In this document: one piece after another, positions 17,361-27,210 of the stretch
Numbering within the stretch: the stretch's first letter is position 1
Layout of the letters: every line of letters begins with the position of its first letter
Source: JACCZX01 sp963824935
GTDB lineage: Bacteria > Pseudomonadota > Gammaproteobacteria > Burkholderiales > Burkholderiaceae_F
Assembly: GCA_963824935.1 (NCBI GenBank)
Contig: CAWGRF010000004.1
Span: forward strand, 30,574 to 94,573
Direction: 5' to 3'
DNA length: 64,000 nt
Notes under the pieces: model-generated
Told to the model about the DNA's origin: nothing
What the model saw: only the letters and a program-made list of their open reading frames with translations
Databases searched by the model: none
Position numbers and translations under genes: made by a program

Positions 17361-17749
17361 GCCTGCTGCTCGATGCTCGCCTTGCCGATTGCCGCAGGAT
17401 TTTTCTGCGCAACTATGTCGTCGACGCCAACATCGGTGTCCATGCCCACGAGAAAAATGGCGCACAGCGCGTTGCCCTGAATGTCGATGTGTTCATTCCG
17501 CTTGCACTGTCGACGCCGCGCCATGATCGGATTCACGAAGTGGTCGATTACGACTTCATTCGGCTTGCGATCAAGCACCGAATCGAACAAGGTCACATCA
17601 ACTTGCAGGAGACTCTGATCGACGATATTGCGCGATCATTGCTCGCGCATCCGGCCGTGCGCGCGGTCCGAGTATCGAGCGAAAAGCCCGACGTGTACGA
17701 CGACGTGGATGCGGTCGGTATCGAGATCATGCATTTCAAGGAAGCCTGA
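17357..17749 (+). CDS. folB: dihydroneopterin aldolase
   Basis: FolB cleaves 7,8-dihydroneopterin to 6-hydroxymethyl-dihydropterin in folate synthesis. The 130-residue protein has the T-fold pattern: IFLRNYVVDANIGVHAHEKN near the N-terminus with the conserved Gly-Val/Ile-His, VVDYDFI in the middle, and QETLIDDIARSLLAHPAV with the conserved glutamate that anchors the pterin. It begins within the stop of the SDR gene and its last base overlaps the ttcA start, so the three genes form one unit. Confidence 0.93.
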   Translation: MSLLLDARLADCRRIFLRNYVVDANIGVHAHEKNGAQRVALNVDVFIPLALSTPRHDRIHEVVDYDFIRLAIKHRIEQGHINLQETLIDDIARSLLAHPAVRAVRVSSEKPDVYDDVDAVGIEIMHFKEA

Positions 17750-18645
17750 TGAACGCACCAGAACATCGCCTGCGAAAACTTGCGCAAGAAAACAACAAGC
17801 TTGAAAAGCGCTTGCTGCGCCTGACGGGCCAGGCGATCACACAGTTCAACATGATCGAAGCCGGCGACAAGGTGATGGTGTGCCTGTCCGGAGGCAAGGA
17901 TAGCTACAGCCTGTTGGAGGTGCTGCTGCTGTTGCGCGAGCGCGCGCCGATCGATTTCGACATCGTTGCGGTCAATCTCGATCAGAAGCAGCCCGGATTC
18001 CCGGAAGAAGTCTTGCCCGCGTACCTGCGATCCAAAGGCGTTCCGTTTCACATTGAAACGCAGGACACGTACTCGATCGTCAAGCGCGTGATTCCCGAGG
18101 GCAAGACGATGTGTTCGTTGTGCTCGCGGTTGCGCCGCGGCGTCTTGTACCGCGTCGCCGGCGAACTGGGTGCGACCAAGATAGCGCTCGGTCATCACCG
18201 CGACGACATTTTGGGCACGTTCTTCCTGAATTTGTTTTACGGCGGAACACTGAAAGGCATGCCGCCGAAGCTATTGTCCGACGACGGCAAGCACATCGTG
18301 ATTCGGCCGCTCGCGTACGTCGAGGAAGCCGACCTGGCGCGCTATGCGGAGGTCAGGCAATTTCCGATCATTCCGTGCAACCTGTGCGGCTCACAAGTCA
18401 ATCTGAAGCGGCAGGAGATCAAGCGCATGCTGCTCGAATGGCAAAAGCGTTTCCCGGGGAGAGTCGAGAACACGTTTAATGCGTTAGCCAGGGTCGTGCC
18501 ATCGCATCTGATGGACGCAAGGCTGTTTGACTTTGCAGCATTACAAACGAGCGGGCGCCCTGAACGGGACGGCGATATCGCTTTCGACGCCCCGCCGTGC
18601 AGTGACGCCGAAGACGCAGCGGCCGACGTGATCCGCTTTGCGTAA
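17749..18645 (+). CDS. ttcA: tRNA 2-thiocytidine(32) synthetase
   Basis: Uses ATP and an Fe-S cluster to thiolate C32 of certain tRNAs. The 298-residue PP-loop ATPase has SGGKDS at residues 47-52. Cysteines of CSLC (122 and 125) and CNLC (210 and 213) match the TtcA positions. KIALGHHRDDILGTFFLNL and GGTLKGMPPKLLSDDG are further family blocks. It overlaps folB by 1 nt (TGATG). Confidence 0.95.
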   Translation: MNAPEHRLRKLAQENNKLEKRLLRLTGQAITQFNMIEAGDKVMVCLSGGKDSYSLLEVLLLLRERAPIDFDIVAVNLDQKQPGFPEEVLPAYLRSKGVPFHIETQDTYSIVKRVIPEGKTMCSLCSRLRRGVLYRVAGELGATKIALGHHRDDILGTFFLNLFYGGTLKGMPPKLLSDDGKHIVIRPLAYVEEADLARYAEVRQFPIIPCNLCGSQVNLKRQEIKRMLLEWQKRFPGRVENTFNALARVVPSHLMDARLFDFAALQTSGRPERDGDIAFDAPPCSDAEDAAADVIRFA

Positions 18646-18696
18646 TGCCTATGCCAATCGCAGCGTCTATCACTTCTCCATTACACCGGGGTAGAG

Positions 18697-19165
18697 ATGA
18701 ATCTGACATCGACTGCATTCGCACACCAAGGCGAGATTCCCTCGATGTACACATGTGAAGGCGATGACTTATTCGCCGCCGCTAGCATGGAGCGAGGTAC
18801 CTACCGAGGCCAAGAGTCTCGCGCTGATCGTCGACGATCCCGATGCGCCCGATCCCGCAGCGCCGAAGACGACGTGGGTGCACTGGGTGTTGTACAACTT
18901 ACCAACGAGCGCAACGGGCGTGCCCGAGCGCGGCAAACCGCTCCCTAAAGGCTCGCGCGAGGGTCTGAACGACTGGCATCGCACCGGCTATGGCGGTCCA
19001 TGTCCACCCATCGGCCGCCACCGCTACTTTTTCAAGTTGTACGCGCTGGACACCGAACTTGCGGATCTGGCGCGGCCGACGAAGGCGCGTCTTGAACAGG
19101 CGATGCATGACCACGTGGTCGCGCGCGCCGAACTGATCGGAACCTATCAGAAGCAGCGTCGCTGA
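18697..19165 (+). CDS. YbhB/YbcL-family phosphatidylethanolamine-binding-like protein (one-base frameshift)
   Basis: A small soluble PEBP/RKIP-like protein of about 155 residues. The first 25 residues (LTSTAFAHQGEIPSMYTCEG) are in one frame. The remainder (SPPLAWSEVPTEAKSLALIV, then DDPDAPDP, WVHWVLYNLP and YGGPCPP) is in the next. An extra T in gacttattcgcc near 18772 accounts for the shift; removing it gives CEGDDLSPPLAW, as in the family. The ligand and role of bacterial YbhB proteins are not settled. It converges on the downstream PLP-enzyme gene with only 3 nt between the stops. Confidence 0.88.
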
Positions 19166-19168
19166 CAT

Positions 19169-20279
19169 TCAAGCAGCATCGAGCGCGCGCTCGACCTCCT
19201 TGCACAACACTTCGGTCGGTTCGCAGCCGACCGAAAGACGAATAAAGCCCTCGGGCACGGCATCGCCCCAGCGTGCGCGTCGTTCGGCGCGGACGTGTGA
19301 ACTCCGCCGAAGCTGGTCGATGCGCGCATCAGCGCACACCCTTCGATGAAGCGCTCGGCGAGGGTCTTATCCGGCAGAGTCACGGCCACGAGGCTACCGC
19401 CGCTCGCCATTTGCCTCTGCGCCAGCGCATGCGCCGGATGTGATGGCAAACCGGGATAACGAACCGCAACGACTTTCGGGTGCTGGGCCAGCCGCTGCGC
19501 AAGCATCAGCGCGTTGGCGCACATTCGCGAAGTGCGAACCTCGAGCGTTTCGAGTCCGCGATGCACGAGCCACGCTTCGAACGGACCGGGAACCGCTCCG
19601 GCAATCTTGCGCCAGTCGCGTACGGCAGCGATCAACTGAGCATCGCGCGAGCTGACGTGGCCGAACAAAACGTCCGAATGCCCATTCAGCGCCTTGGTGT
19701 CGGCTGATACGACGACATCCGCGCCCGAGGTCGAGCGGTCGCTGTCCCAGTGGCGTCATCGTCGTGTTGTCGACCGCGAGCAGCGCACCGGCCGCTTTCG
19801 CGTTGCGCGCGACCGCAGCGATATCGGCCATGTCGAGACCCGGATTGGACGGCGTCTCGATCCACACCACTCGATAACCGGCAAGCGAACGTGTTGCGAC
19901 TTCGGAGGTCGGGCAGTGGTCGACCGTCACACCGCATCGGCAGCAAGTACTTTTCAGCGAACACGCGCACCGTGTAGTAGCCATCCGACGGCAGCAACAC
20001 GCGGTCACCTGACTTCAGCGTGCTGTAGAGCAGCGCAGCGATCGCCGCCATGCCCGATGGAAACGTCACGGTCTCAGCATCTTCCAATACCGCAAGCGAT
20101 TCCTCGAGCGCGGTCCAGGTCGGATTCGCCCAGCGCGCGTATTGGTACGGCCCGCTCGGATCGTCAGCAAGTCGGTAGACGGAGGTGTTGACGATCGGAG
20201 GTGAGAAAGCGCCGCCGATGTCAGTGGACTTGCTCGCGTGATGCAAGCTGCGCGCGAAAATGTCGTCGATATCGGACAT
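19169..20279 (-). CDS. cystathionine beta-lyase-like PLP enzyme (three frameshifts)
   Basis: A Cys/Met-metabolism PLP-dependent lyase of about 370 residues that cleaves cystathionine to homocysteine or acts in a related trans-sulfuration step. Pieces in order: HHASKSTDIGGAFSPPIVNT with TVTFPSGMAAIAALL (start ATG 20279); then VVWIETPSNPGLDMADI; then SADTKALNGHSDVLFGHVS with the PLP lysine; then ERRARWGDAVPEGFIRLSVG to the stop at 19169. Breaks lie near 19935, 19735 and 19300. The first two are one-base insertions; the third is a two-base insertion or a one-base loss. All motifs are intact, so the gene is probably functional in the organism. Confidence 0.82.
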
Positions 20280-20344
20280 GCGGGGGCTCCTTCGGGCAGG
20301 AAGCTACATTACCTGTCCGTGAGAACGCCGAATGCGGACGATGC

Positions 20345-20563
20345 TCAGATCAGCCACCAGGCCATGCCGGCGATGGCGGCCGCCATCAGCACCCAGAGCT
20401 CGGTCCGCACACCGCCGACCGCGCGATCATCGGCCGCTGCCGCTTCGGCTATCTTGACCGCCACCCGAACCCGTTGCGGCGCTCGTTCGGCATGAAAGGC
20501 GAGCATGGCCCACTCCTGCATTGACACTTCCTGGACGGTGACCGACGCTTCTTTAGTGATCAT
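20345..20563 (-). CDS. small single-TM hypothetical protein
   Basis: A 72-residue protein from ATG 20563, with AGAGGAACC as ribosome-binding site. The N-terminal 50 residues are soluble and charged (QEWAMLAFHAERAPQRVRVA), and the C-terminus is one membrane helix (ELWVLMAAAIAGMAWWLI), so it is a predicted tail-anchored protein. I recognise no family. It is divergent from the large regulator gene at 20731, with 167 nt between them that contain no other gene. Confidence 0.55.
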   Translation of the reverse strand: MITKEASVTVQEVSMQEWAMLAFHAERAPQRVRVAVKIAEAAAADDRAVGGVRTELWVLMAAAIAGMAWWLI

Positions 20564-20730
20564 GATGGTTCCTCTCGGCTCAAGGTGAAGGTGGTTGGAT
20601 GCGTTTGGCGGAGACGAATCGTCGGGCTGAAGCACCTCTAAGGTCGTTGGGACGGGGCTTAAAACTCCTTAAAACCGCGGCGGCGGGCTAAGCTCGTCTG
20701 CCACCCATCGACTCCCTGTATCGGCACACG

Positions 20731-23274
20731 ATGAATCGAGAGATTCTCGAACCCCATTGCGAACTGCGCTTCGGCCGCTTCCGTCTGCACCCGACGCAGC
20801 GCCAACTGTTCGAAAACGATGTCCCGGTCAAGCTTGGCGGGCGCGCCTTCGACGTGCTGTGGGCGTTGGTGGAACGGCGCGATCGCGCCGTTCCAAAGAA
20901 CGAGTTGATGCAGTTAGCGTGGCCGAAACGGGTAGTCGAGGAGAACAACCTGCAAGTGCAAGTCGTCACGCTGCGTAAGCTGCTCGGCCCCGCCGCAATC
21001 ACCACCATTCCCGGACGCGGCTACCAGTTCACGGTGCCACTTGACGGTGCGGCCCAGCCGACGCCGCCCACCCAAGACCCGGTCCAGGCCGCGTCGCCAA
21101 TGACCGCGCCTCTAACCAACCTACCTGCCGAGCTGCAGCCACTCTACGGTCGCAATGACGACCTCGCGCGACTGAGCGAGCTGATCGAGCGCCATCCGTT
21201 GGTCAGCGTTGTCGGCCCGGGCGGAATCGGCAAGACCCGCTTGGCCCAAGCGGCTGCGTACGGCGCGCGGGCCGACTTCGCCGACGGCGTCTGGGTGGTC
21301 GAACTGGCGCCGCTCGCCGATCCTGCACTGGCGATCAGTGCTGTTGCGCGGACCCTTGAGGTGCAGCTGGGCGCCGAGCCGAAGGCCGTTGATTTCGCCG
21401 CTACGCTGCGCGCTCGCCGGATGCTGCTCGTCCTCGACAACTGCGAGCACCTGCTCGACAGCGTCGCCGAAATCGTTGCCGCCCTGCGGCGCGAAGCACC
21501 TTCGATCCGTATCCTCGCCACCAGCCAGGAGCCACTGCGCTTGCCCGACGAGCAGGTGTATCGCCTCGGCACCTTGGCCGTGCCGGAGAACGTACCGGTC
21601 GAAGTCGCGCGTCACATCGGCGCGGTCGCGCTGTTCGTGGCGCGGGCGCAGGCCGCCGCTCCGGCGTTCGTGCTGACTGAAAATAGTTTGCCGATCGTAG
21701 TCGACATTTGTCGCCGGCTCGATGGCATCGCGCTCGCGATCGAGCTGGCGGCGGCGCGAGTTCCGCTGCTTGGCGTCGACGGATTGCGGGCGAAACTCGA
21801 CGATCGCTTCAGGATCCTGACCGCGGGCGCACGCTTCGCGCTGCGCCGTCACCAGACGCTGCGGGCGGCGCTCGAATGGAGCCATTCGCTGTTGACGGCC
21901 GCCGAGCAGATAGTCTTCCGCCGGCTCGGCGTTTTTGCCGGCACTTTCGGACTCGGAAGCGCGCAACGCGTAGCCAGCGCCGACACGATCGACGAGTGGT
22001 CAGTCCTCGAAATCCTAGGCGCGCTGGTCGACAAATCACTGGTCGTCGTGGAGGCCGGAGCTGAGCCGCGCTATCGCCTGCTGGAAACCGGGCGAGCGTA
22101 TGCGCTCGAGCAGCTGGCCGACTCGGGCGAACTGAATGCAGTGTTGCGCGAGCACGCTGCAGCGCTGCTGGCCGTCTTTGATCGCTCGCGCGACGAATAC
22201 TGGACCACGACCACGGGCGCGCGCATCGACCGCTACGCGCCCGACATCGACAACCTGCGTGCGGCGCTGGACTGGGCTGCGGGAGCCGGTGAGGCCGACC
22301 TCCTCGTCGCGCTGACCGGGGCTTCGAGCTGGCTGTGGCGCGATGTTGGCCTGCACGCAGAAGGACTACGACGGTGCGATCAGGCAATTGCCCTGATCGG
22401 TCCGGCGACGCCGCCGCGACTGGAAGCACGCCTGCATCACGGATATCTCGAACTGGGCCGCAATCGGTCACTGGCAGCGGCGCCTGCGCTCGCCTCCGGT
22501 GAACGCGCGACCGAGCTCTATCGCCGGCTCGGCGACCGGCAAGCGCTCTATGTTGCACTGGCCGAGTACGCGCGAACTCGCGCAGCGGCGGGCGATATCG
22601 CCGGCGCGGAAGCCATGCTGTACGAAGTTGCCGCCCTCTACGATCCGTCGTGGCCACTCGGCTTGAAGCACCCAATGCTGACTGCACGCAGTTTCATGTT
22701 TGCCGAAAGCCATCGGGTTTCCGAGGCGCGCGCCGCGTGGGAGGAGCGCCTGCAACTCGAACGAGCGATCGGCGACACGCGCTTTGCGACCATCTCACTG
22801 ACCAACCTGATCGACGCGGTGTTCGCAGAAGGCGATGTGACTGAGGCGATCGCTCGCGGCCGCGAACTGGTGGCGCTGATCCGGTGCGAGCGGTTTACGA
22901 ACTGGCAAAGCTTTGCGCTTGCCAACTTAAGTGCGGCACTAACCGCAGCCGGCCAGCTCGACGAAGCGCTGCAACTGGCGCGGGAGGCCGTGCCCTTGTT
23001 GCGGCAGCAGGGCTCGATCTGGAGCTTTCTCGATCATCTGGGCCTGCTCGCCGCCAAGCGAGGGCGGCCGCTCGATGCGGCGCAGGTCTTCGGTTGCGCC
23101 GAGGAGCTTAACCAGCGCTCGGGCTATGTGCGTCAGTTCAACGAACTGCGCGCGCGGAACCAGTTACTCGACGCACTTCGCGCGACCGTCAAGCCAAGCG
23201 AACTTGAGCGCCTGATGACGGCGGGCGGGCGGCTGACCGCCGATGAAGCGGCGCACCTCGCCCTGGCGGGCTAG
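20731..23274 (+). CDS. winged-helix DNA-binding STAND ATPase regulator
   Basis: An 847-residue regulator. Residues about 10-105 are an OmpR/PhoB-type winged helix (LRFGRFRLHPTQRQLFENDV, then ITTIPGRGYQF). A P-loop NTPase follows, with VVGPGGIGKTRLAQ (Gly162-Thr169), Walker B LLVLDNCEHL, and LATSQEPLRLP. RLDGIALAIELAAARV is the conserved STAND sensor region. From about residue 500 the protein is helical repeat sequence of TPR character. Such proteins act as ligand- or peptide-gated transcription switches. It borders the accessory block of exported proteins; whether it controls them is inference. Confidence 0.9.
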   Translation: MNREILEPHCELRFGRFRLHPTQRQLFENDVPVKLGGRAFDVLWALVERRDRAVPKNELMQLAWPKRVVEENNLQVQVVTLRKLLGPAAITTIPGRGYQFTVPLDGAAQPTPPTQDPVQAASPMTAPLTNLPAELQPLYGRNDDLARLSELIERHPLVSVVGPGGIGKTRLAQAAAYGARADFADGVWVVELAPLADPALAISAVARTLEVQLGAEPKAVDFAATLRARRMLLVLDNCEHLLDSVAEIVAALRREAPSIRILATSQEPLRLPDEQVYRLGTLAVPENVPVEVARHIGAVALFVARAQAAAPAFVLTENSLPIVVDICRRLDGIALAIELAAARVPLLGVDGLRAKLDDRFRILTAGARFALRRHQTLRAALEWSHSLLTAAEQIVFRRLGVFAGTFGLGSAQRVASADTIDEWSVLEILGALVDKSLVVVEAGAEPRYRLLETGRAYALEQLADSGELNAVLREHAAALLAVFDRSRDEYWTTTTGARIDRYAPDIDNLRAALDWAAGAGEADLLVALTGASSWLWRDVGLHAEGLRRCDQAIALIGPATPPRLEARLHHGYLELGRNRSLAAAPALASGERATELYRRLGDRQALYVALAEYARTRAAAGDIAGAEAMLYEVAALYDPSWPLGLKHPMLTARSFMFAESHRVSEARAAWEERLQLERAIGDTRFATISLTNLIDAVFAEGDVTEAIARGRELVALIRCERFTNWQSFALANLSAALTAAGQLDEALQLAREAVPLLRQQGSIWSFLDHLGLLAAKRGRPLDAAQVFGCAEELNQRSGYVRQFNELRARNQLLDALRATVKPSELERLMTAGGRLTADEAAHLALAG

Positions 23275-23321
23275 ACCGCGGTCTCCACGACATCTTGCAA
23301 CCTCCTGACTGGCCTCCGTCT

Positions 23322-23865
23322 TCAACACGCCCATTGAGGCTTGTTGTCAATCGATAGCGTGAACACCGTCCCGGATGGGCCGGCATTGTTTGCGCCTGGG
23401 AACTCGAAGCCACATGAACAACGGCCGTTTGGCCGGCAATGTCACGCGATACAACCGTGCGCTGCCCGATCCCGTCTTCGTTCGGCAGTCGCCGCCGATC
23501 TGCTCGATCAGCGTGGCCGCAGAGAACTGCGCTTTAAGCGTCTGCGCGAGACCCTTCTTCTCGAGCAAGCGGCGCAGTGAGACCTCGGCATCGAACATCA
23601 TCTGGCGCGCACCGACGACCAGCACGCTCGCCGATCCGAGACCATTGAGCGCAACGTCGGCCTCCTGTGCGAATGCGCTGGGTGCGTCCTTCACCGTCGC
23701 ATCGCGCCACTTGACTCCTTTGATCGGCTTCAATGCATCCCAGTTGTTGGCCGAATGCTTGGCGGTAGTCGGTACCGCGAGCGCGCCCGCAAACTCGCCG
23801 AGCGTTACCGCACTCGCCGGCGCCTGCAAAGCGAACAACGTCAGGCCAACAATCCATGCGCGCAT
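23322..23865 (-). CDS. exported hypothetical protein (one-base frameshift near the C-terminus)
   Basis: ATG 23865 begins a signal peptide (AWIVGLTLFALQAPASA). The mature part contains LVVGARQMMFDAEVSLRRLL, a paired helix, and two cysteines. The raw frame ends at 23347 in basic nonsense. Removing one base near 23420 gives the ending GFEFPGANNAGPSGTVF, then TLSIDNKPQWAC, with a stop at 23322. I do not recognise a family. It is the last gene in a minus-strand run of five exported or membrane proteins (23.3-28.8 kb) and converges on the regulator gene. Confidence 0.7.
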
Positions 23866-23906
23866 GCTGATCCTTCATCTAGAAACCATTCCTCGCGGCA
23901 ACGCCA

Positions 23907-25142
23907 CTACTTCTTCGCCTTGTACGCCTCCAGCAGCAGATTTCGCTCAGGCAGGTCTTCAATGATTAGGCGGCCCAGGGATGTGTCGGCCTGCAGGCGT
24001 GACGGTGACTGTGGTGGCGGCAGCGAATGGAAGCGCGACAGAGTCGATACGCGTTCACTGAAAATCGGAGCCGGCGCCGGGCCGGGTGCACGCGCCCAGA
24101 CATAAGTGATCGACGCCAATATCCCGTTCGCATCGAAGTCGTACAGCGTCGCCTTGATGCGCGGGTCGTCGCACGCGCTGCCGCGTAAATCGATGCGCAG
24201 GTTCCCCGTGTTCGGCACCTTGCCTTCGATGGCAGGCTCCTTGAAACGCACGTCCGACATAGCCCGCACCTGATTGACGCCGACGGTGCCGAGTTTGTCG
24301 AGCAACGTTTGGCGACAGACCTCGGGTGACGGGCGCGACAGCGTTGACGGCGGCGCAGTAGGCGCAACAGCGGCCACTTGCGGCGCCGTTGAGGACTTCG
24401 CCGGGCCGGGCGCCGGTGGCGGCACACCGGCGGCCGATGCTGATGGCGCGCGGTTTGACAGCCCGCTTTGTGTTGTTGTCGTGGTGCCTGTAACGCGGGT
24501 TAAGGCGCAGCCCGCGAGGTTAAAAACCTCAACACGATTCGGATTTACGACATCGAACCCCATTATTTCAATACCCTTGGCTGGCAGCGCGAACAACCGC
24601 TTGCCGTCGGCGCGATAGGCGATCGGGCCGAGCGAGTCATCGCCGTGCCCATCGATGCTGGCCCAGGTCTTCGACTTGAATTCGATGATGCCATCCCCGA
24701 ACGTAAACTGGCAGGCGGCGCCGCCGGGGTTAGCCAGCATGCCCATCAGTTGCCCCAGTTCGTCCTTCCTCTTGGGCTTGCCGTCACTTTCGACGCGCCA
24801 GCGCCCGAGCAGCGTATTACGCTCGTCAGGCAACGGCGGCATGCGGAGAAGCTTCGCGCGCAAGGCCTGCAAGTCGGCAGCGCCGCGGGCATCGTAAGAG
24901 GAAGATGCAGGACGAGCATTGGAAGAACGCCTTTCGTCGTCGTACTGCTCTTGCGTTTTCTTCCTCGCGTCTTCTGTTGACCTTTGCTGCCGCTGAAACT
25001 CTTCCTGCGCCCGGCGCTGCTGTTCCTCGCGCTGCTGGTCCAGCTGGCGGTAGTACTCGCGCTGGCGGTCTTGTTCAGGTGTCTGCGCCATCGCGCAGGG
25101 CACCATCAATGCGAGTACGTACGACATGAATCGACTGAGCAT
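23907..25142 (-). CDS. large exported hypothetical protein with coiled coil
   Basis: A 411-residue predicted secreted or periplasmic protein. ATG 25142 is preferred over an upstream in-frame TTG because GGGGA precedes it. Order: signal peptide (YVLALMVPCAMA); a Gln/Arg/Glu-rich coiled coil (about residues 25-75, with REEQQRRAQEEFQRQQR); a beta-rich domain beginning LLGRWRVESDGKP and holding two cysteines; a Pro/Ala/Thr linker; and a second domain, VCRQTLLDKLGTVGVNQVRA, with a further cysteine pair. No family recognised. It lies 23 nt from the Ivy-like gene. Confidence 0.8.
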   Translation of the reverse strand: MLSRFMSYVLALMVPCAMAQTPEQDRQREYYRQLDQQREEQQRRAQEEFQRQQRSTEDARKKTQEQYDDERRSSNARPASSSYDARGAADLQALRAKLLRMPPLPDERNTLLGRWRVESDGKPKRKDELGQLMGMLANPGGAACQFTFGDGIIEFKSKTWASIDGHGDDSLGPIAYRADGKRLFALPAKGIEIMGFDVVNPNRVEVFNLAGCALTRVTGTTTTTQSGLSNRAPSASAAGVPPPAPGPAKSSTAPQVAAVAPTAPPSTLSRPSPEVCRQTLLDKLGTVGVNQVRAMSDVRFKEPAIEGKVPNTGNLRIDLRGSACDDPRIKATLYDFDANGILASITYVWARAPGPAPAPIFSERVSTLSRFHSLPPPQSPSRLQADTSLGRLIIEDLPERNLLLEAYKAKK

Positions 25143-25165
25143 GGTTTTCCCCAATCACAAAGTAA

Positions 25166-26029
25166 CTACTTTGGCTGCGACCGGAAATGCTTCTTCCACA
25201 GCTTCTCGAGCTCGCCTGCGACAGCCGGCGGTGGGTTGCCGATCAAGGTCGACTTGCCCTTCTGATTGACCTTGCCGTACACAACGTTCTGTATTCCCGA
25301 CCACAATAGGACGACGTTGTTGTCGTAGCAGTCGTGGTTCTTGCAGGTGTACAGCATCACGTAATCGTCGGTAGCCACCTTCATTGCCTGACCCTCCGAA
25401 CTCGGGCCGTCGAGCTTGGCGAGCCACGGCTCCTTCACAAGCGGGCCGAGCGCCGTGTAGTAGATCTCTTTGGCTTTCGCGTTGTACAGAAGCCCCGCCG
25501 CGGAGAGTTCGGTCAGCGCGTAGCCTTTGAAGATCTTCGCTGAGTTACCCGTGCCTGCTGACGCTGCTCCGCCGGCTGCGGCTGCCGTTGCTCCAGGCGC
25601 GACGTTGCGGTTCGGGTCGCAGTGCCGGGAGCGCTTGCCCTTGAACGCTGCCGGCAGCGCGGCCATCACCTTCGGTCCGCCCTCGACAGCAGCGAAGAGA
25701 CCCGAAGCATTACGGTAGTACACGAACACCAGCGCTTCACCGCCCGCGACCTCGCTCGTAAATGCGGTTTCGAATTCCGGTGGAGGTGTAGCGCCGAAGT
25801 ACTTGGGTGCGGGCTTGACGTTGCGTCCGGTCAACACCGCCTTGCCGCCGTCCTGCACGACCAGCGAATCGCCAAGGTTCTTGAGCTGAGGCAGCATGTA
25901 GTTCGAACAGTCCGGTGCCAGCACGCCGAGGTAGGGCTGCATCAGCTTCATATCGGTCTTGCCCTGTGCCCAGGCCGACGTGCTGGCAACGGCGACTAAC
26001 AGCACTGCGCTTTGAATTACACGGTTCAT
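25166..26029 (-). CDS. exported protein with Ivy-like (lysozyme inhibitor) C-terminal domain
   Basis: A 287-residue protein with a signal peptide (AVLLVAVASTSAWA) from ATG 26029, preceded by GGGAGAAA. The N-terminal 140 residues are unrecognised. After an Ala/Gly-rich linker, the C-terminal 120 residues include YVMLYTCKNHDCYDNNVVLL. This matches the CKPHDC active loop of Ivy, the inhibitor of vertebrate C-type lysozyme, as CKNHDC, followed by a GNP-containing segment near the end as in Ivy. A periplasmic or surface lysozyme-binding role is therefore plausible, but the Pro-to-Asn change and the extra N-terminal domain are unusual. Domain assignment is by motif only. Confidence 0.72.
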   Translation of the reverse strand: MNRVIQSAVLLVAVASTSAWAQGKTDMKLMQPYLGVLAPDCSNYMLPQLKNLGDSLVVQDGGKAVLTGRNVKPAPKYFGATPPPEFETAFTSEVAGGEALVFVYYRNASGLFAAVEGGPKVMAALPAAFKGKRSRHCDPNRNVAPGATAAAAGGAASAGTGNSAKIFKGYALTELSAAGLLYNAKAKEIYYTALGPLVKEPWLAKLDGPSSEGQAMKVATDDYVMLYTCKNHDCYDNNVVLLWSGIQNVVYGKVNQKGKSTLIGNPPPAVAGELEKLWKKHFRSQPK

Positions 26030-26070
26030 GATTTCTCCCTGAGATGAGTCGGCAGCGTCGAGTCGAGCGA

Positions 26071-27177
26071 TCATGCGGCCGGCGGGTTACTTGATCCAGC
26101 GTCGCCAGTTGCGCCGTGACGCGTCGCCAGATTCTGCTGCTGCACGCGCTCGCGCGCGGCCTGCGCTTGCGCGCGCACCTGCGCTAGTTTTGCCTGCATT
26201 TCGGCTTCAACGGCACTGACATCGAGATCCTTCGCTGTCTGCAGATAGATCAGACACCACCCTTTCTTCAGCACCAGCGACAGCAACGTACCCACTGCTG
26301 CCATGATCAAGCCGATGCCCACCAGCATCGCAACGCCATAGCCGCCGCTGCTCGCGCCGGACTTCATCCCGGGCATCGGCATACCGCGCGGTGTGCGGCC
26401 ATACCCACCATAACTACTGCCGTATCCACTATCGAATCCACCGCCGAACATCGATGTCAGGCTCATCAGGTTGGTGTCGACGCCAACGATGCCGAGCGAT
26501 AGCGAACCTGCGGTCAGCGTGCCGGACAGCGCAGTCCACCACAACACCATCGCGGTGACGATCAACAGCACGAACAGCACACAAGCGCGGACCACGACGC
26601 CGACCAACCGTTTGCGAATCACCATTGCGACGCGTGCGAGCGCCGTACCGATCGATTCGCCTGACCAGATCGCCGGACTGGCAATCGGCGCGACCACGAA
26701 TGCGAACGCGACGAACAGCACGCCGATCGTCACCGCACTTAACGGAAACACGATAAAGAACAGCACTGGCCCGACGACCGGTATCTTGCAAATCCATAGC
26801 AGCAGCGCGACCGCGAGCACGATGCCGAGGAAGGCCAGGCCGGCGAGGATCATCACCACAATCGCCTTGCCCAACGCGAACAGGCCGGCCAGCAGTGCAT
26901 CGGTAAACGAGCGCGACGATGCACCGGACGCTTCGTCCATCAGTACAACGCCGGCGGCGTTAAAGCCGGTGCCGGCACAAATCAAGAAAAGCAGAAAGGC
27001 GAGGCCGAACGCGCTGAACGACATCGAGCTCATTCCCATCGACACGAACAGCCCGAACAGCGCGACGCCGACGGCCATTGCGACGAACTCGACCGCGAGC
27101 GCTTTGGTGTTGGTGATCGCATCGACCGCCGGAAGAATCGCGCCGGCATCGCGAACTTGACTGGATACTGCACTCAT
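26071..27177 (-). CDS. polytopic membrane protein, unknown function
   Basis: A 368-residue inner-membrane protein with a GAGGAG site before ATG 27177. There are about six to seven hydrophobic segments: around residues 28-50, 53-75, 100-130, 135-165, 190-215 and 285-305. Between the last two lies a Gly/Ser/Tyr/Met-rich extramembrane stretch (GGGFDSGYGSSYGGYGR). The C-terminus is a charged helix (EAEMQAKLAQVRAQAQAARE). No family recognised. Its position between secreted proteins suggests a membrane partner for the exported operon. Confidence 0.78.
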   Translation of the reverse strand: MSAVSSQVRDAGAILPAVDAITNTKALAVEFVAMAVGVALFGLFVSMGMSSMSFSAFGLAFLLFLICAGTGFNAAGVVLMDEASGASSRSFTDALLAGLFALGKAIVVMILAGLAFLGIVLAVALLLWICKIPVVGPVLFFIVFPLSAVTIGVLFVAFAFVVAPIASPAIWSGESIGTALARVAMVIRKRLVGVVVRACVLFVLLIVTAMVLWWTALSGTLTAGSLSLGIVGVDTNLMSLTSMFGGGFDSGYGSSYGGYGRTPRGMPMPGMKSGASSGGYGVAMLVGIGLIMAAVGTLLSLVLKKGWCLIYLQTAKDLDVSAVEAEMQAKLAQVRAQAQAARERVQQQNLATRHGATGDAGSSNPPAA

Positions 27178-27210
27178 CGTGATCTCCTCAGATTTCTTGG
27201 ACGTAACTGA

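Noticed and set aside
23273..23284. 12-bp palindrome agaccgcggtct at the end of the winged-helix ATPase gene
   Set aside because: Has no loop and no U-tract, so it is a poor terminator; a single short palindrome in GC-rich DNA is expected by chance.
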